Of a DNA stretch of 64,000 nucleotides, positions 18,909 through 27,131 are shown in pieces. The translations under genes were made by a program, and so were the position numbers. The notes under the pieces were generated by a model that saw only the letters and a program-made list of their open reading frames with translations, was not told the origin of the DNA and ran no database searches. Source of the stretch: an uncultured Collinsella sp. (GTDB taxonomy: Bacteria; Actinomycetota; Coriobacteriia; Coriobacteriales; Coriobacteriaceae); assembly GCA_900541795.1 (NCBI GenBank), contig UQLC01000002.1:90109-154108 (forward strand). Direction: 5' to 3'. Position 1 is the first letter of the stretch. Each line of letters starts with the position of its first letter.

Positions 18909-19652
18909 TTACGCCTCCTTTTTCTGCTTGTCGCGGGCGACCTTGGCGGCAAGCGCCGCGCGGACCTTGGCCGCTTTCTCGGGATCCATGGCGGCGAGCT
19001 TTGCCTCCATCTCGGCGGCCTTGAGCGCGGCCTTCGCAGCAGCCTCATCGTGCTGAGCATCGGAGCCGGCAGCCGCAGCGGGCTGAGCAGCGACGCCCGC
19101 GGCGTCGCCGGCGCTCGCCGCAGCCGAAGCATCGCCGGCACTCGCAGCGCTCTCCCCTGCAGCAGCCGCAGCCGCGGCGGCCTTCTCGGCAGCGGCCTTG
19201 CGCGCCTTGGCCTCGGCGGCGGCACGCACCTTCATGGCTTTCTCGCGCGCGGCCTTCACCTCGGGCGTGATAACGCTCATGGGTTCGGCAGTCGAGACCT
19301 GGTAGAAAAAGCCCTTAAAGTCAATCTGCATATCGGTGATGGCAAGACCAAACAGGTCGTGCGTTTCGTTTTCAAACGGGAATACCGCCGGATAGTACGA
19401 GCTGATGGACGGAATCTCCTGGTACTGGTCGATGCCCTCAACCACCAGGTTCTCGATCGCATAGCTGCCGTCCTGCGCAATATGCTCCTGAGCAGCACGA
19501 ACGTCGATAAACGTATAGACCAAGCGATACGATCCGTCGTCCACACAGCGCTCGGCATGCATCTGCACAAAGCGCGCGCCGACGCCCTTGAGCGCCTGGA
19601 CATGTGACAGGAGCTCATCGATCCCGACGGTAGTATAGATAGCCTTTTGCAT
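18909..19652 (-). CDS. echD: Ech-type hydrogenase subunit, complex I 30-kDa-like (EchD/NuoC-like)
   Basis: A 247-residue protein. Residues 1-125 match the NuoC/30-kDa family, including YPAVFPFENETHDLFGL. From about residue 130 a long Ala/Lys/Glu-rich tail follows, with runs of alanines; it is low-complexity, probably helical, and not part of the family. The tail roughly doubles the usual length for an EchD. It connects the large and small hydrogenase subunits in the peripheral arm. Its start overlaps the upstream small-subunit stop by one base. Confidence 0.85.
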   Translation of the reverse strand: MQKAIYTTVGIDELLSHVQALKGVGARFVQMHAERCVDDGSYRLVYTFIDVRAAQEHIAQDGSYAIENLVVEGIDQYQEIPSISSYYPAVFPFENETHDLFGLAITDMQIDFKGFFYQVSTAEPMSVITPEVKAAREKAMKVRAAAEAKARKAAAEKAAAAAAAAGESAASAGDASAAASAGDAAGVAAQPAAAAGSDAQHDEAAAKAALKAAEMEAKLAAMDPEKAAKVRAALAAKVARDKQKKEA

Positions 19653-20269
19653 TACTCGGCCTCCTTTGCAGCGGCGGGCGTCCCAGCAGGTGCGTCGCCA
19701 GCGACGAGCGCAGCGGACTTCCCGGCAGACGCGCCACCGGCACCGTCAGCCCCGGCCCCCGCAGCCACAAACCCGTCCTCGCCCAGTTCAACGCCGCCAT
19801 CCCAGATAGCAGCGCCGCCCACGGTGAGCGGGTCACCGCCGGCGCGCATCACGGCCTCCTTCTGGTCCAGGATGCCGCGCGCCTCCACAATGGCATCGAT
19901 CACGGTCTCGGGGCGAACGGCGCACCCGGGCGCGTACACATCCACGGGAATCGCGCGGTCCACGCCGCCGATCACGTTATAGGCATCGCGAAACACGCCG
20001 CCCGAGCACGCGCAGATACCGCATGCCACCACACACTTGGGCTCGAGCATCTGGTTGTAGATCTGGCGCACGACAGGCAGGTTCTGGGCATTGACCGACC
20101 CCGTCACCAAAAAGATATCCGCATGCTTGGGGTTGCCGGTGTTGACCACGCCAAAGCGCTCCGCATCGAACAGCGGCGTGAGCGAGGCCAGCACCTCGAT
20201 ATCACATCCGTTGCAGCTCGAACCGTCGTAATGAATAACCCACGGCGAGCGCGACATTTTATGATCCAT
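19652..20269 (-). CDS. echC: Group 4 [NiFe] hydrogenase small subunit (EchC/NuoB-like)
   Basis: A 205-residue NuoB-type protein. The ligands of the proximal 4Fe-4S cluster are visible: C19xxC22 (SSCNGCDIE), a cysteine in the CGICACSGG segment and PGC in YAPGCAVRP. The last 60 residues are an Ala/Gly-rich tail absent from most homologues, like the tail of the neighbouring subunit. AGGAGG lies eight bases before ATG 20269. It passes electrons from the ferredoxin-like subunit to the NiFe site. Confidence 0.9.
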   Translation of the reverse strand: MDHKMSRSPWVIHYDGSSCNGCDIEVLASLTPLFDAERFGVVNTGNPKHADIFLVTGSVNAQNLPVVRQIYNQMLEPKCVVACGICACSGGVFRDAYNVIGGVDRAIPVDVYAPGCAVRPETVIDAIVEARGILDQKEAVMRAGGDPLTVGGAAIWDGGVELGEDGFVAAGAGADGAGGASAGKSAALVAGDAPAGTPAAAKEAE

Positions 20270-20281
20270 GGATGCCGCCTC

Positions 20282-23164
20282 CTAAATAAACACGTCGACG
20301 AGGATGGGCATAAGGTTGAGCAGGCCAAACACCAGCGCCACGCCCCAGCCGAGCTTAAAGCAGCTGCGCCAGGTGCTGCGTGCGAAGGTGTTGTCGATCA
20401 GCACCTCGACAAAATACGTCGCAGCCATCACGACCAGGGCGACCAGCCAGCTCACCGGGTTGTCCCAAACAAAGAACATGCCCACCCACATCAAAAACAG
20501 CACGGTCTCGCACCAGTGCATAAGGGTCATCTTGGCCAGCGTGCCGCCGCTCATCTCGGTGGCGACGCCCTGGACAATCTCCTGATGCGCGTGATGCGAG
20601 TACGAAAGGTCGAACGGCGACTTGCGTAGCTTGATGGTGAGTACCGCAAGCAGCGCCAAGAAAATGGGCGCACTGTACGCGATGATGGGCGCCGACTGCC
20701 CGGTTACGGCGATGGAGTCGAAGCTATCGGTAGCAAGGTACAGGCCCACGCTCATCAGTAAAACGGCGGGCTCGTAACTCATGACCTGTAGCAGCTCGCG
20801 GTCGGCGCCGACCTGGGCAAACGGGCTTTGCGTCGAGGCGGACGCCAGCACCACAAAGATTGCAGCGAGGGTAACCATAAAAGCGCACAGCAGCGTGTTG
20901 GAGCCCGACACAAAGATGCCGCCGCCCACGACGGTGAAGATGAGCGCGCACGCCATGTAGGTATCGTCCATGGTGTTTACGCTGGCAGGGGCCTTGCGCA
21001 GCAGCTTGGCAACGTCGTAGAAGGGCTGCAGCAGGCGCGGGCCCACGCGGCCCTGCATGCGGGCGGACAGCTTGCGGTCAACGCCGTCGATCAGGCCGCC
21101 CACAAGCGGCGCCAGCAAGGCAAACGCCACGGTACCAATAAAGATGCCCACGACGCCCGAACCTTCAAAATACTTGCCGCGCAGCACCGAGGGCGCGCTC
21201 ATGGCAAGCCGCTCGGGCCCAATCCACGCGCAGCACAGCAGCGCAAACAAGATAATGCTGCAGCACACCACGCTACCCGCGGGGCCAATACGCTTCTCGC
21301 CAAGGGCGTCCTCCGAGTACCAATTTCGCTTTTCGGCCTTCACCTCGTGTCCCATCGAGCCGCGGAAATGGCGGTAATTGTCGGTTCCCACACCCGAAAG
21401 ATATACGTTTACGTGCGGTTTGTTGCTCACGCGGAATGAAGTCAGCAGCACCACGGCGATAAACGCCACGATAACCACCATCAGATACATGGCGTCCTTG
21501 CCAATAACGTACGGCACGCGGCCAAACACCATGGCCAAGTAAGGCGACACCAGGCCGCTCGAGATAACCGGGAAGGCCACGCAGCACAGAATCAGGAGCG
21601 CGGCGATGGTGTTGAGGGCCATCCATTCGGTCTTGTGGACATTGACCTCAACGTTTTGAGCCGTGGGGTCGACGCCCGAAAGCTTGGCAAGCCACTTGCC
21701 CCAGAAGTAAAACGTCGCGGCCGAGCCAAAGGCAAGCACCATGATCATGAGCACGTTGCCGGTCTGCGCAAACGCCACCAGGGCGCCCCACTTGGACACG
21801 AGCATGCCAAACGGCGCCACAAACATGCCCATGATGCCCAGCATCATCAGCCGCGTCAGGTGCGGCATGCGGCTGAACATACCGTCCATGTCCTCGATAT
21901 TGCGGCTGCCGATATGATGCTCGGCCGTGCCCACGCACAGGAACAGCAGCGACTTGGCCACCGTGTGGAACAGGATCAGGAAGATGGCCGCCCACACGGC
22001 CTCGGGCGCGCCGACACCCAAGCAGGCACTGATGAGGCCCAGGTTGGAAATGGTGGAGTACGCGAGCACGCGTTTGGCGTTGCTCTGCGAGATGGCCATG
22101 AGGGCAGCGAGCAAAAACGTGATGGCACCCACACTCGTGACCATAAAGCCAGTCACGGGATAGATGGCATAGAGCGGGCTGAGCTTGACCATCAGGAACA
22201 CGCCGGCCTTGACCATGGTGGACGAGTGCAGCAGGGCGCTCGTGGGCGTGGGGGCAACCATGGCACCCAACAGCCAAGTGTGGAACGGCATCTGTGCGGC
22301 CTTGGTGAGTGCGGCGAGCGACAGCAGGATGACCGGCATCACCAGCAGCGCGGATTGCGCGGTTCCGGCGCCGGAAAGCTCGATCATGCCCGAGATGGTC
22401 AGCGGCATGCCGTTAACGTGCAGATACATGAGTCCGATCAAAAACGCGATACCGCCCAGCATGTTGAGAATGATCTGGGTGAAGGCGTTTTTGATGGCCT
22501 CGGGCGTGCGCGTGTAGCCAATCATAAGGAACGAGCACACGGTGGTGATTTCCCAGCCGCAGAACAGCCACTCAAGGTTGTCGCTCGTCACGATGACGAA
22601 CATGGCCGAGAGGAACAGGAACATAAGCGCCAGGAACTGCGGGCGACGGTCGGGCGCGGTCTGCCCGCGCAGCGCGGCCTCGTGCTCGTCGTGGGCCTGG
22701 AAGTCCTTCATGTAGCCCAGGGCATACACGCAGATTAGGCTGCCGACGATGCCGACGGCGAGGACCATGATCACGCTCATGTAGTCCAGGTAGAGCGGCG
22801 TTGCGATGACGGCTTCGGCCGCGGGCAGCGTCATGGCTGCAAAGGCGAGCGAGCCCACCAGCTGGACGATGCCGAGCACCGTGGTGAGCGCGTTCCTATA
22901 TTTGTACGCGTTGTACAGGATGACGGCGCACAGGATGACATCGATGACGGAGCTGATGATCGAGAGCACGTGCGAGGTGCCGGGGGCGACCTCAAAGCTC
23001 TGCGGACCCGTGCCAAAAAACATGACGGCGACTACAACTGTCACCGCCATAATAATGCCGGAACCTATGAGCCCCACCGCATCGCGGGCGCGGTCACCGC
23101 GCACGAGCAGCATGCCCAGCGCCGGTACCAGCGGAAACAGGGTAAGGAAATACAGTAGCGTCAT
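20282..23164 (-). CDS. Fused Ech hydrogenase membrane subunits EchA (NuoL-like) and EchB (NuoH-like)
   Basis: A 960-residue membrane protein joining two subunits that are normally separate. Residues 1 to about 620 are a proton-translocating antiporter-like subunit (NuoL/MrpA/HyfB family) with some 14-16 helices. Typical segments include the charged helix region TKAAQMPFHTWLLGAM and a lysine-bearing HSSTMVKAGVFL. Residues about 629-960 are a NuoH/HycD/EchB subunit with the hallmark RMQGRVGPR and a conserved RKSPFDL segment. The reading frame is continuous across the join. It is the first gene of the operon, after GGGGGAG. The fused chain would supply both the ion channel and the docking subunit for the hydrogenase. 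Confidence 0.9.
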   Translation of the reverse strand: MTLLYFLTLFPLVPALGMLLVRGDRARDAVGLIGSGIIMAVTVVVAVMFFGTGPQSFEVAPGTSHVLSIISSVIDVILCAVILYNAYKYRNALTTVLGIVQLVGSLAFAAMTLPAAEAVIATPLYLDYMSVIMVLAVGIVGSLICVYALGYMKDFQAHDEHEAALRGQTAPDRRPQFLALMFLFLSAMFVIVTSDNLEWLFCGWEITTVCSFLMIGYTRTPEAIKNAFTQIILNMLGGIAFLIGLMYLHVNGMPLTISGMIELSGAGTAQSALLVMPVILLSLAALTKAAQMPFHTWLLGAMVAPTPTSALLHSSTMVKAGVFLMVKLSPLYAIYPVTGFMVTSVGAITFLLAALMAISQSNAKRVLAYSTISNLGLISACLGVGAPEAVWAAIFLILFHTVAKSLLFLCVGTAEHHIGSRNIEDMDGMFSRMPHLTRLMMLGIMGMFVAPFGMLVSKWGALVAFAQTGNVLMIMVLAFGSAATFYFWGKWLAKLSGVDPTAQNVEVNVHKTEWMALNTIAALLILCCVAFPVISSGLVSPYLAMVFGRVPYVIGKDAMYLMVVIVAFIAVVLLTSFRVSNKPHVNVYLSGVGTDNYRHFRGSMGHEVKAEKRNWYSEDALGEKRIGPAGSVVCCSIILFALLCCAWIGPERLAMSAPSVLRGKYFEGSGVVGIFIGTVAFALLAPLVGGLIDGVDRKLSARMQGRVGPRLLQPFYDVAKLLRKAPASVNTMDDTYMACALIFTVVGGGIFVSGSNTLLCAFMVTLAAIFVVLASASTQSPFAQVGADRELLQVMSYEPAVLLMSVGLYLATDSFDSIAVTGQSAPIIAYSAPIFLALLAVLTIKLRKSPFDLSYSHHAHQEIVQGVATEMSGGTLAKMTLMHWCETVLFLMWVGMFFVWDNPVSWLVALVVMAATYFVEVLIDNTFARSTWRSCFKLGWGVALVFGLLNLMPILVDVFI

Positions 23165-23410
23165 ACCATCACTCCCCCATGCAAAAACGCTGCAATTGTT
23201 TAACGTTATAGCTCAATTGAGGAGTAGCGGCGGCAGGTTTTCGGTCAATTGGGGAGTTTTAGGCGTACGGGGTAAGGAGTCTGTCCTCATTGGAGTAGAG
23301 GGGCAACGTTTCCTTACCGCGGCGACAGGCGCGCGGGCCGCTGCGCGGTTTATTGGCCACGTTGGAGAATGTCCCGATAGGCTCGCGGCGGTCCAAAAAG
23401 TTGGCGCGGC

Positions 23411-23437
23411 AAGAAAAATGCGCCCCTGTGGGCGCAC
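23411..23437 (-). terminator. Rho-independent terminator of the orphan HTH gene
   Basis: On the minus strand, TGCGCCC / GGGCGCA with a short loop is followed by TTTTTCTT, 12 bases after the stop codon. Confidence 0.8.
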
Positions 23438-23448
23438 CATCCCGTTTG

Positions 23449-23844
23449 CTATTCCGCCTTTTTAACGCGCGGCTTGCGACCGCGCGGCTTATCGACCAGT
23501 GCGGCCTCACCGCTCTCGCGGTACTGACGGCACCAAGCCTTGACCGAAGACTCGCTGGGAATCTTGTGCTTGATCATGGCCTCGCGAACCGTCAAGCCGT
23601 TTTCCAGACGGTCCTTAACCACAGCGAGCTTTACGTCGTACGAATAGGTGTGATGATGCGAACCGGCATTGAGAACGGCGTCGGCACCGCCCACGGCATA
23701 CGCGCGGGCCCACTGACGAGCCGTGGCCTGGGGAATGCCAAGCTCCGCGGCGAGAGCGCGATGACCGACCCCCTCTTGGAGGATCTCGACGGCGCGCTGC
23801 CTAACCTCGGGCGCATGCGTGCGAGTCCTAGTTGCTTCCGACAT
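23449..23844 (-). CDS. Orphan IS150-OrfA-like double helix-turn-helix protein
   Basis: A 131-residue protein with two helix-turn-helix units. The first (about 10-50) includes HRALAAELGIPQATARQWARAY and the second (about 70-120) includes TVREAMIKHKIPSESSVKAW. A basic RGRKPRVKK tail ends the protein. The arrangement resembles OrfA of the IS3/IS150 group, but there is no OrfB transposase or inverted-repeat end next to it. It is therefore an insertion-sequence remnant or a domesticated DNA-binding protein. I chose ATG 23844; a GTG at 23853 is also possible. It has its own promoter and terminator. Confidence 0.75.
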   Translation of the reverse strand: MSEATRTRTHAPEVRQRAVEILQEGVGHRALAAELGIPQATARQWARAYAVGGADAVLNAGSHHHTYSYDVKLAVVKDRLENGLTVREAMIKHKIPSESSVKAWCRQYRESGEAALVDKPRGRKPRVKKAE

Positions 23845-23894
23845 ACCTGCCACTTCTTAGCCTTAGCCGTTAATCTGCTTTCTTACGTGCAAGT

Positions 23895-23923
23895 TAGATA
23901 GTAGCATTTTACTGTTTGCTCAA
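23895..23923 (-). promoter_or_regulatory. Promoter of the orphan HTH gene
   Basis: On the minus strand TTGAGC (23918-23923) and TATCTA (23895-23900) are separated by 17 bases in an AT-rich stretch, about 50 bases before the start codon. The rest of 23924-24178 is AT-rich and shows no gene I can support. Confidence 0.5.
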
Positions 23924-24178
23924 AGCAGTTAATTAAAATAGACACGGCGTTATCTGGGCATTTGGCACCAAATTACGACATTTCTTTATCGATTATTTAC
24001 GCTGGTAGCTGACTCGCAGCTAATCGTCATTCGCTTGTCAACAAAATTGGCATCTCTTTATGTCCTTTGGTATAGAGGATATAGTTATTAACCCCTCCCC
24101 CAATATTTTTGAGTGATCTGCAAGGCAGTAGACGTCCTCACTCCTCATGATTACCGCGCATTGCCATTCATCGGAGCA

Positions 24179-24220
24179 AAACAAAAAGGGCGGGACCTGC
24201 TGCGCTTGCAGGCCCCGCAC
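24179..24220 (-). terminator. Terminator of the enoate-reductase-family gene
   Basis: On the minus strand GCGGGGCCTGC / GCAGGTCCCGC is followed by CCTTTTTGTTTTG, about 75 bases beyond the stop codon. Confidence 0.8.
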
Positions 24221-24293
24221 CGGTTGACACCCGACGGGACACAGCCGGGCGAGACGGATCCGTGCTACCGCCCCGCCTGGCCGCGATGTTCAA

Positions 24294-26324
24294 CTACAGC
24301 TCGTTGGCCGCGTGATACGCCGTGCGAATGGCGCTCGCAATGTCGGCGGTGCGCTCACCCGAGCAGTCGCCCACGCAGGTCACGGGCACCGTCACGCCAT
24401 CCAGGTCAAACGCGTTGGCCTTGGAGCCCACGGCCATCACCACGTAATCGCAGGCGATCTTCACCGGCTCCTCGGCGCCGTCCTCGGTGGTGCGAACAGC
24501 CTCCACGCCCTCGTCGGTAATGACGGTCAGGCGGGTCTTAACATGCTGCTCCACGTTGTGCTCTGCAAAGTCGCTCATAATCAGCGGCAGAATGGTCTCG
24601 GACTCGCCCGCGGCAATCTTGTCGAGCATCTCCACGATCGCCACCTCGCAGCCGTGCTGCAGCAGGTACTCGGCAGTCTCGGTGCCCACCAGGCCGCCGC
24701 CAATGACGGCGACGCGGCCGCTGAGCTCCACCTTGCCGGCCAGCACGTCCCAGCTCGAGACGACCTTCTCCGAATCGGCACCCGGAACGGGGATGACCAC
24801 GTCGTGTGCGCCCACGGCCACAATCGCAGCGTCGGCGGCGTTGAGGTCCTCAGCGGTAGCGGCATGGTTGAGCTCGACCTTCACGCCCAGGCCGGGCAGA
24901 ATCTTCTCGTAGTACTCGACCGAGCGCATGATCTCGTCCTTGCGCGGAGGCGCGGCCGCCAGCACAATCTGGCCGCCCAGATGATCGCTCGCCTCGTAGA
25001 CGGTCACGTCGTAGCCGCGCTTGGCCGCCACGCGCGCGGCCTCCAGACCGGCGATGCCGCCGCCCACCACGGCGATCTTCTTGTCGCCCTCGCCCGGCTT
25101 AATGGCGATGGTTGCCTCATCGCCGTTCTCGGCATTGAGCACGCACGAGATGTACTTGCGGTCTTGAATCGCATCGACGCAGCCCTTGTTGCAGTTGAGG
25201 CACTCGCGGATGGGCTCACCCGTGGCGGCCTTCAGCGCAATGTCGGGGTCGCACATGAGCGAGCGGCCATAGGCGATGATGTCGGCGGCGCCGTCTTCCA
25301 GAATCTTCTCGCCGGCCTCGACCGAAACCACGCGGCCCACGGTTGCCACCGGCACGGAGACCAGGGCCTTGACGCGCTCGGCCACGGGCAGCGTCCAGTT
25401 GTAGGGCATGGCACCCATGGGCGGAATGGTGTCGCCCATGTTGCCGGTGTGGTTGGCCTGTGCGACCTGAATCATATCGATGCCCGCACCCTCGAGCAGC
25501 TTGGCGAACTCGCAGGCCTCGTCGGGCTGCAGGCCACCCTTGCCGCGCGGCGTGCCGTCGGGGTTCTCCATGATCACGGGGAGCTTGTACTCCACCATCA
25601 GCTGCGGCGCGGCCTCCTTAATGGCGGCGACGACCTCCAGCGCGTAGCGAACGCGGTTCTCGAACGAACCACCGTACTCGTCGGTGCGCTGGTTGAGGAT
25701 GGCCGAGCACAGCGAACCAACCAGGCGGTCGCCGTGGACCTCGATAGCGTCGATCCCGGCCTGCTGTGCGCGAGCGGCCGAGGCAGCGATGGCCTCCTTG
25801 ATCTGGGTGAGCTGCTCTACGCTCGCCTCGTTCACAAAGTGCTGCATGTCGTGATGCAGCTTGGCGTAGGCCTGGTTGCGGATCTCGTTGGACTCGGCCA
25901 TCTTGGCGGCAAAGGTCTCCTCGTCGCCGGCGGCCTTGGCCTCCTGCGCGGCCTTGGCGGCGGCCATGGATCCCATGACCATGCGGCCGACACCGGGCAC
26001 ATCGTACTCGGGGTGGAACAGCTGCAGCGCGACCTTGGCGCCGTGCTTGTGGACGGCGTCGGCCAGCGCCTTAAACGTGGGGATCTGGGCGTCGGTTGCC
26101 AGCTTGGGCGTGGGGCTTGCGGTCATGACGGGAGCGACGTCGCCGATGACGATGTAGCTCACACCGCCACGGGCCAGGCGCTCGTAAAAAGCCAGGCTGC
26201 GCTTGCCAATGGAGCCGTCGCGCTCCTCGTAGCCGGTGGTCAGCGGCGGGAACATAATGCGGTTCTTGAGCTCAAGGGGGCCAACCGTAATGGGCTGGAG
26301 CAGCTTGGATGCAGGTGTGGTCAT
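24294..26324 (-). CDS. FAD/FMN/4Fe-4S enoate-reductase-family (old yellow enzyme) oxidoreductase
   Basis: A 676-residue multi-domain flavoenzyme. Residues 1 to about 360 form an old-yellow-enzyme barrel that binds FMN. A 4Fe-4S motif follows, C375xxC378xxxC382x11C394. Residues about 410-676 are a pyridine-nucleotide-disulphide-type module with IAVVGGGIAGLEAA and a second dinucleotide motif VAVIGGGLVGTETA. This is the layout of 2,4-dienoyl-CoA reductase, 2-enoate reductase, BaiCD/BaiH and trimethylamine dehydrogenase. It reduces an activated C=C bond with NAD(P)H; the substrate cannot be told from sequence. I chose ATG 26324 because GAGAGG is seven bases upstream; ATG 26330 abuts the ribosome site. 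Confidence 0.87.
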   Translation of the reverse strand: MTTPASKLLQPITVGPLELKNRIMFPPLTTGYEERDGSIGKRSLAFYERLARGGVSYIVIGDVAPVMTASPTPKLATDAQIPTFKALADAVHKHGAKVALQLFHPEYDVPGVGRMVMGSMAAAKAAQEAKAAGDEETFAAKMAESNEIRNQAYAKLHHDMQHFVNEASVEQLTQIKEAIAASAARAQQAGIDAIEVHGDRLVGSLCSAILNQRTDEYGGSFENRVRYALEVVAAIKEAAPQLMVEYKLPVIMENPDGTPRGKGGLQPDEACEFAKLLEGAGIDMIQVAQANHTGNMGDTIPPMGAMPYNWTLPVAERVKALVSVPVATVGRVVSVEAGEKILEDGAADIIAYGRSLMCDPDIALKAATGEPIRECLNCNKGCVDAIQDRKYISCVLNAENGDEATIAIKPGEGDKKIAVVGGGIAGLEAARVAAKRGYDVTVYEASDHLGGQIVLAAAPPRKDEIMRSVEYYEKILPGLGVKVELNHAATAEDLNAADAAIVAVGAHDVVIPVPGADSEKVVSSWDVLAGKVELSGRVAVIGGGLVGTETAEYLLQHGCEVAIVEMLDKIAAGESETILPLIMSDFAEHNVEQHVKTRLTVITDEGVEAVRTTEDGAEEPVKIACDYVVMAVGSKANAFDLDGVTVPVTCVGDCSGERTADIASAIRTAYHAANEL

Positions 26325-26471
26325 GGACATTCCTCTCTTGTAGGCGCGGCGGCGATGATGCCGCGTAGTTATCTAGAGGATATGGCATGGGAATACAGCA
26401 GCGCAACGGAAATCGGCGGACAGCAGGTAGCGGCAGGTGGATGGGGATGGGCGGGGCGGCCCGTCGGTTTA

Positions 26472-26768
26472 TCTCAATCTGTAACAGTTACGCGACAAAA
26501 CCGGGTCTTACTGTTACAGATCGAGACATTCCTCTCGGCCCATCCTCAACAATCTAGATCTGTAACAGCTAGGCCCACTTTTGACCCCTACCTGTTACAG
26601 ATCGAGACAAACCAAACCCGCCTGCTAGAAAATCTCAATCTGTAACGGTTACTCGGCAAAAACCGTCCCTCGTGTTACAGATTTAGACAAACACGACCAA
26701 GCCCACCGGTATATCTCGATCTGTAACACCTAGCCGCCCAAATCGGGTCTAGATGTTACAGATCGAGA
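26472..26768. repeat. Regular array of four 55-bp palindromic units, period 80-81 bp
   Basis: Units at 26472-26526, 26553-26607, 26633-26687 and 26714-26768 are each exactly 55 bases. Each starts near TCTCGATCTGTAACA and ends with the complement TGTTACAGATCGAGA, with about 25 variable bases between; those middles share a loose pattern (TAG-CG-C-AAA-CGGGTC). Spacers are 26, 25 and 26 bases and differ from one another. The array fills most of the 530-base gap between the enoate-reductase-family gene and the initiator tRNA. The stretch 26325-26471 shows nothing I can name. Confidence 0.8.
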
Positions 26769-26817
26769 TTTTGTTTGAGAGGCCGAGAATTGGATCGAAA
26801 ACACGGTCCCGAAATAA

Positions 26818-26849
26818 CAAAAAAGCTCGCCGGCTAGGCCGACGAGCTG
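26818..26849 (-). terminator. Terminator after the initiator tRNA gene
   Basis: On the minus strand AGCTCGTCGGC / GCCGGCGAGCT with a CTA loop is followed by TTTTTTG, just after the CCA end of the tRNA. Confidence 0.85.
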
Positions 26850-26857
26850 CAAGTTCT

Positions 26858-26934
26858 TGGTCGCGGGGGCAGGATTTGAACCTACGACCTCCGGGTTATG
26901 AGCCCGGCGAGCTACCAGACTGCTCCACCCCGCA
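26858..26934 (-). tRNA. Initiator tRNA-Met (anticodon CAT)
   Basis: A 77-base cloverleaf on the minus strand with CCA encoded. The anticodon loop is CTCATAA. Two initiator features are present: an anticodon stem with three consecutive G-C pairs (CCGGG / CCCGG) and no Watson-Crick pair between bases 1 and 72 (T1 opposite G72). The T arm GGTTCAAATCC is standard. It stands alone with its own terminator. Confidence 0.93.
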
Positions 26935-27089
26935 ATGTCTGGGCGCTTCATGTGCGCAAGAAAGAATATTACGCGGGAGTTCGGTAAGCGGCAAGGAAAA
27001 TCTCGTAGAGCATAATTCCTTCATATTTAAAACCCCTCAGCCCCTATCACCGTAAACGAATCGCAGCCGAGCGCCGTCGGCGGCGCGTA

Positions 27090-27095
27090 TACAAT
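27090..27095 (+). promoter_or_regulatory. -10 element of coaX
   Basis: TACAAT within TATACAAT lies 36 bases before the coaX ATG. No good -35 element is visible. Confidence 0.45.
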
Positions 27096-27131
27096 GGTGC
27101 GCGTCCTTTTATGCCAACACTGGGAGTAGAC

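Noticed and set aside
23353..23901. Plus-strand frame opposite the orphan HTH gene
   Set aside because: The minus strand has a recognisable HTH protein with promoter and terminator.
24038..24220. A 60-codon minus-strand frame
   Set aside because: It overlaps the terminator of the enoate-reductase-family gene and has no ribosome site.
26472..26768. CRISPR array
   Set aside because: Units are palindromic and vary in the middle, spacers are only 25-26 bases and no cas gene is near.
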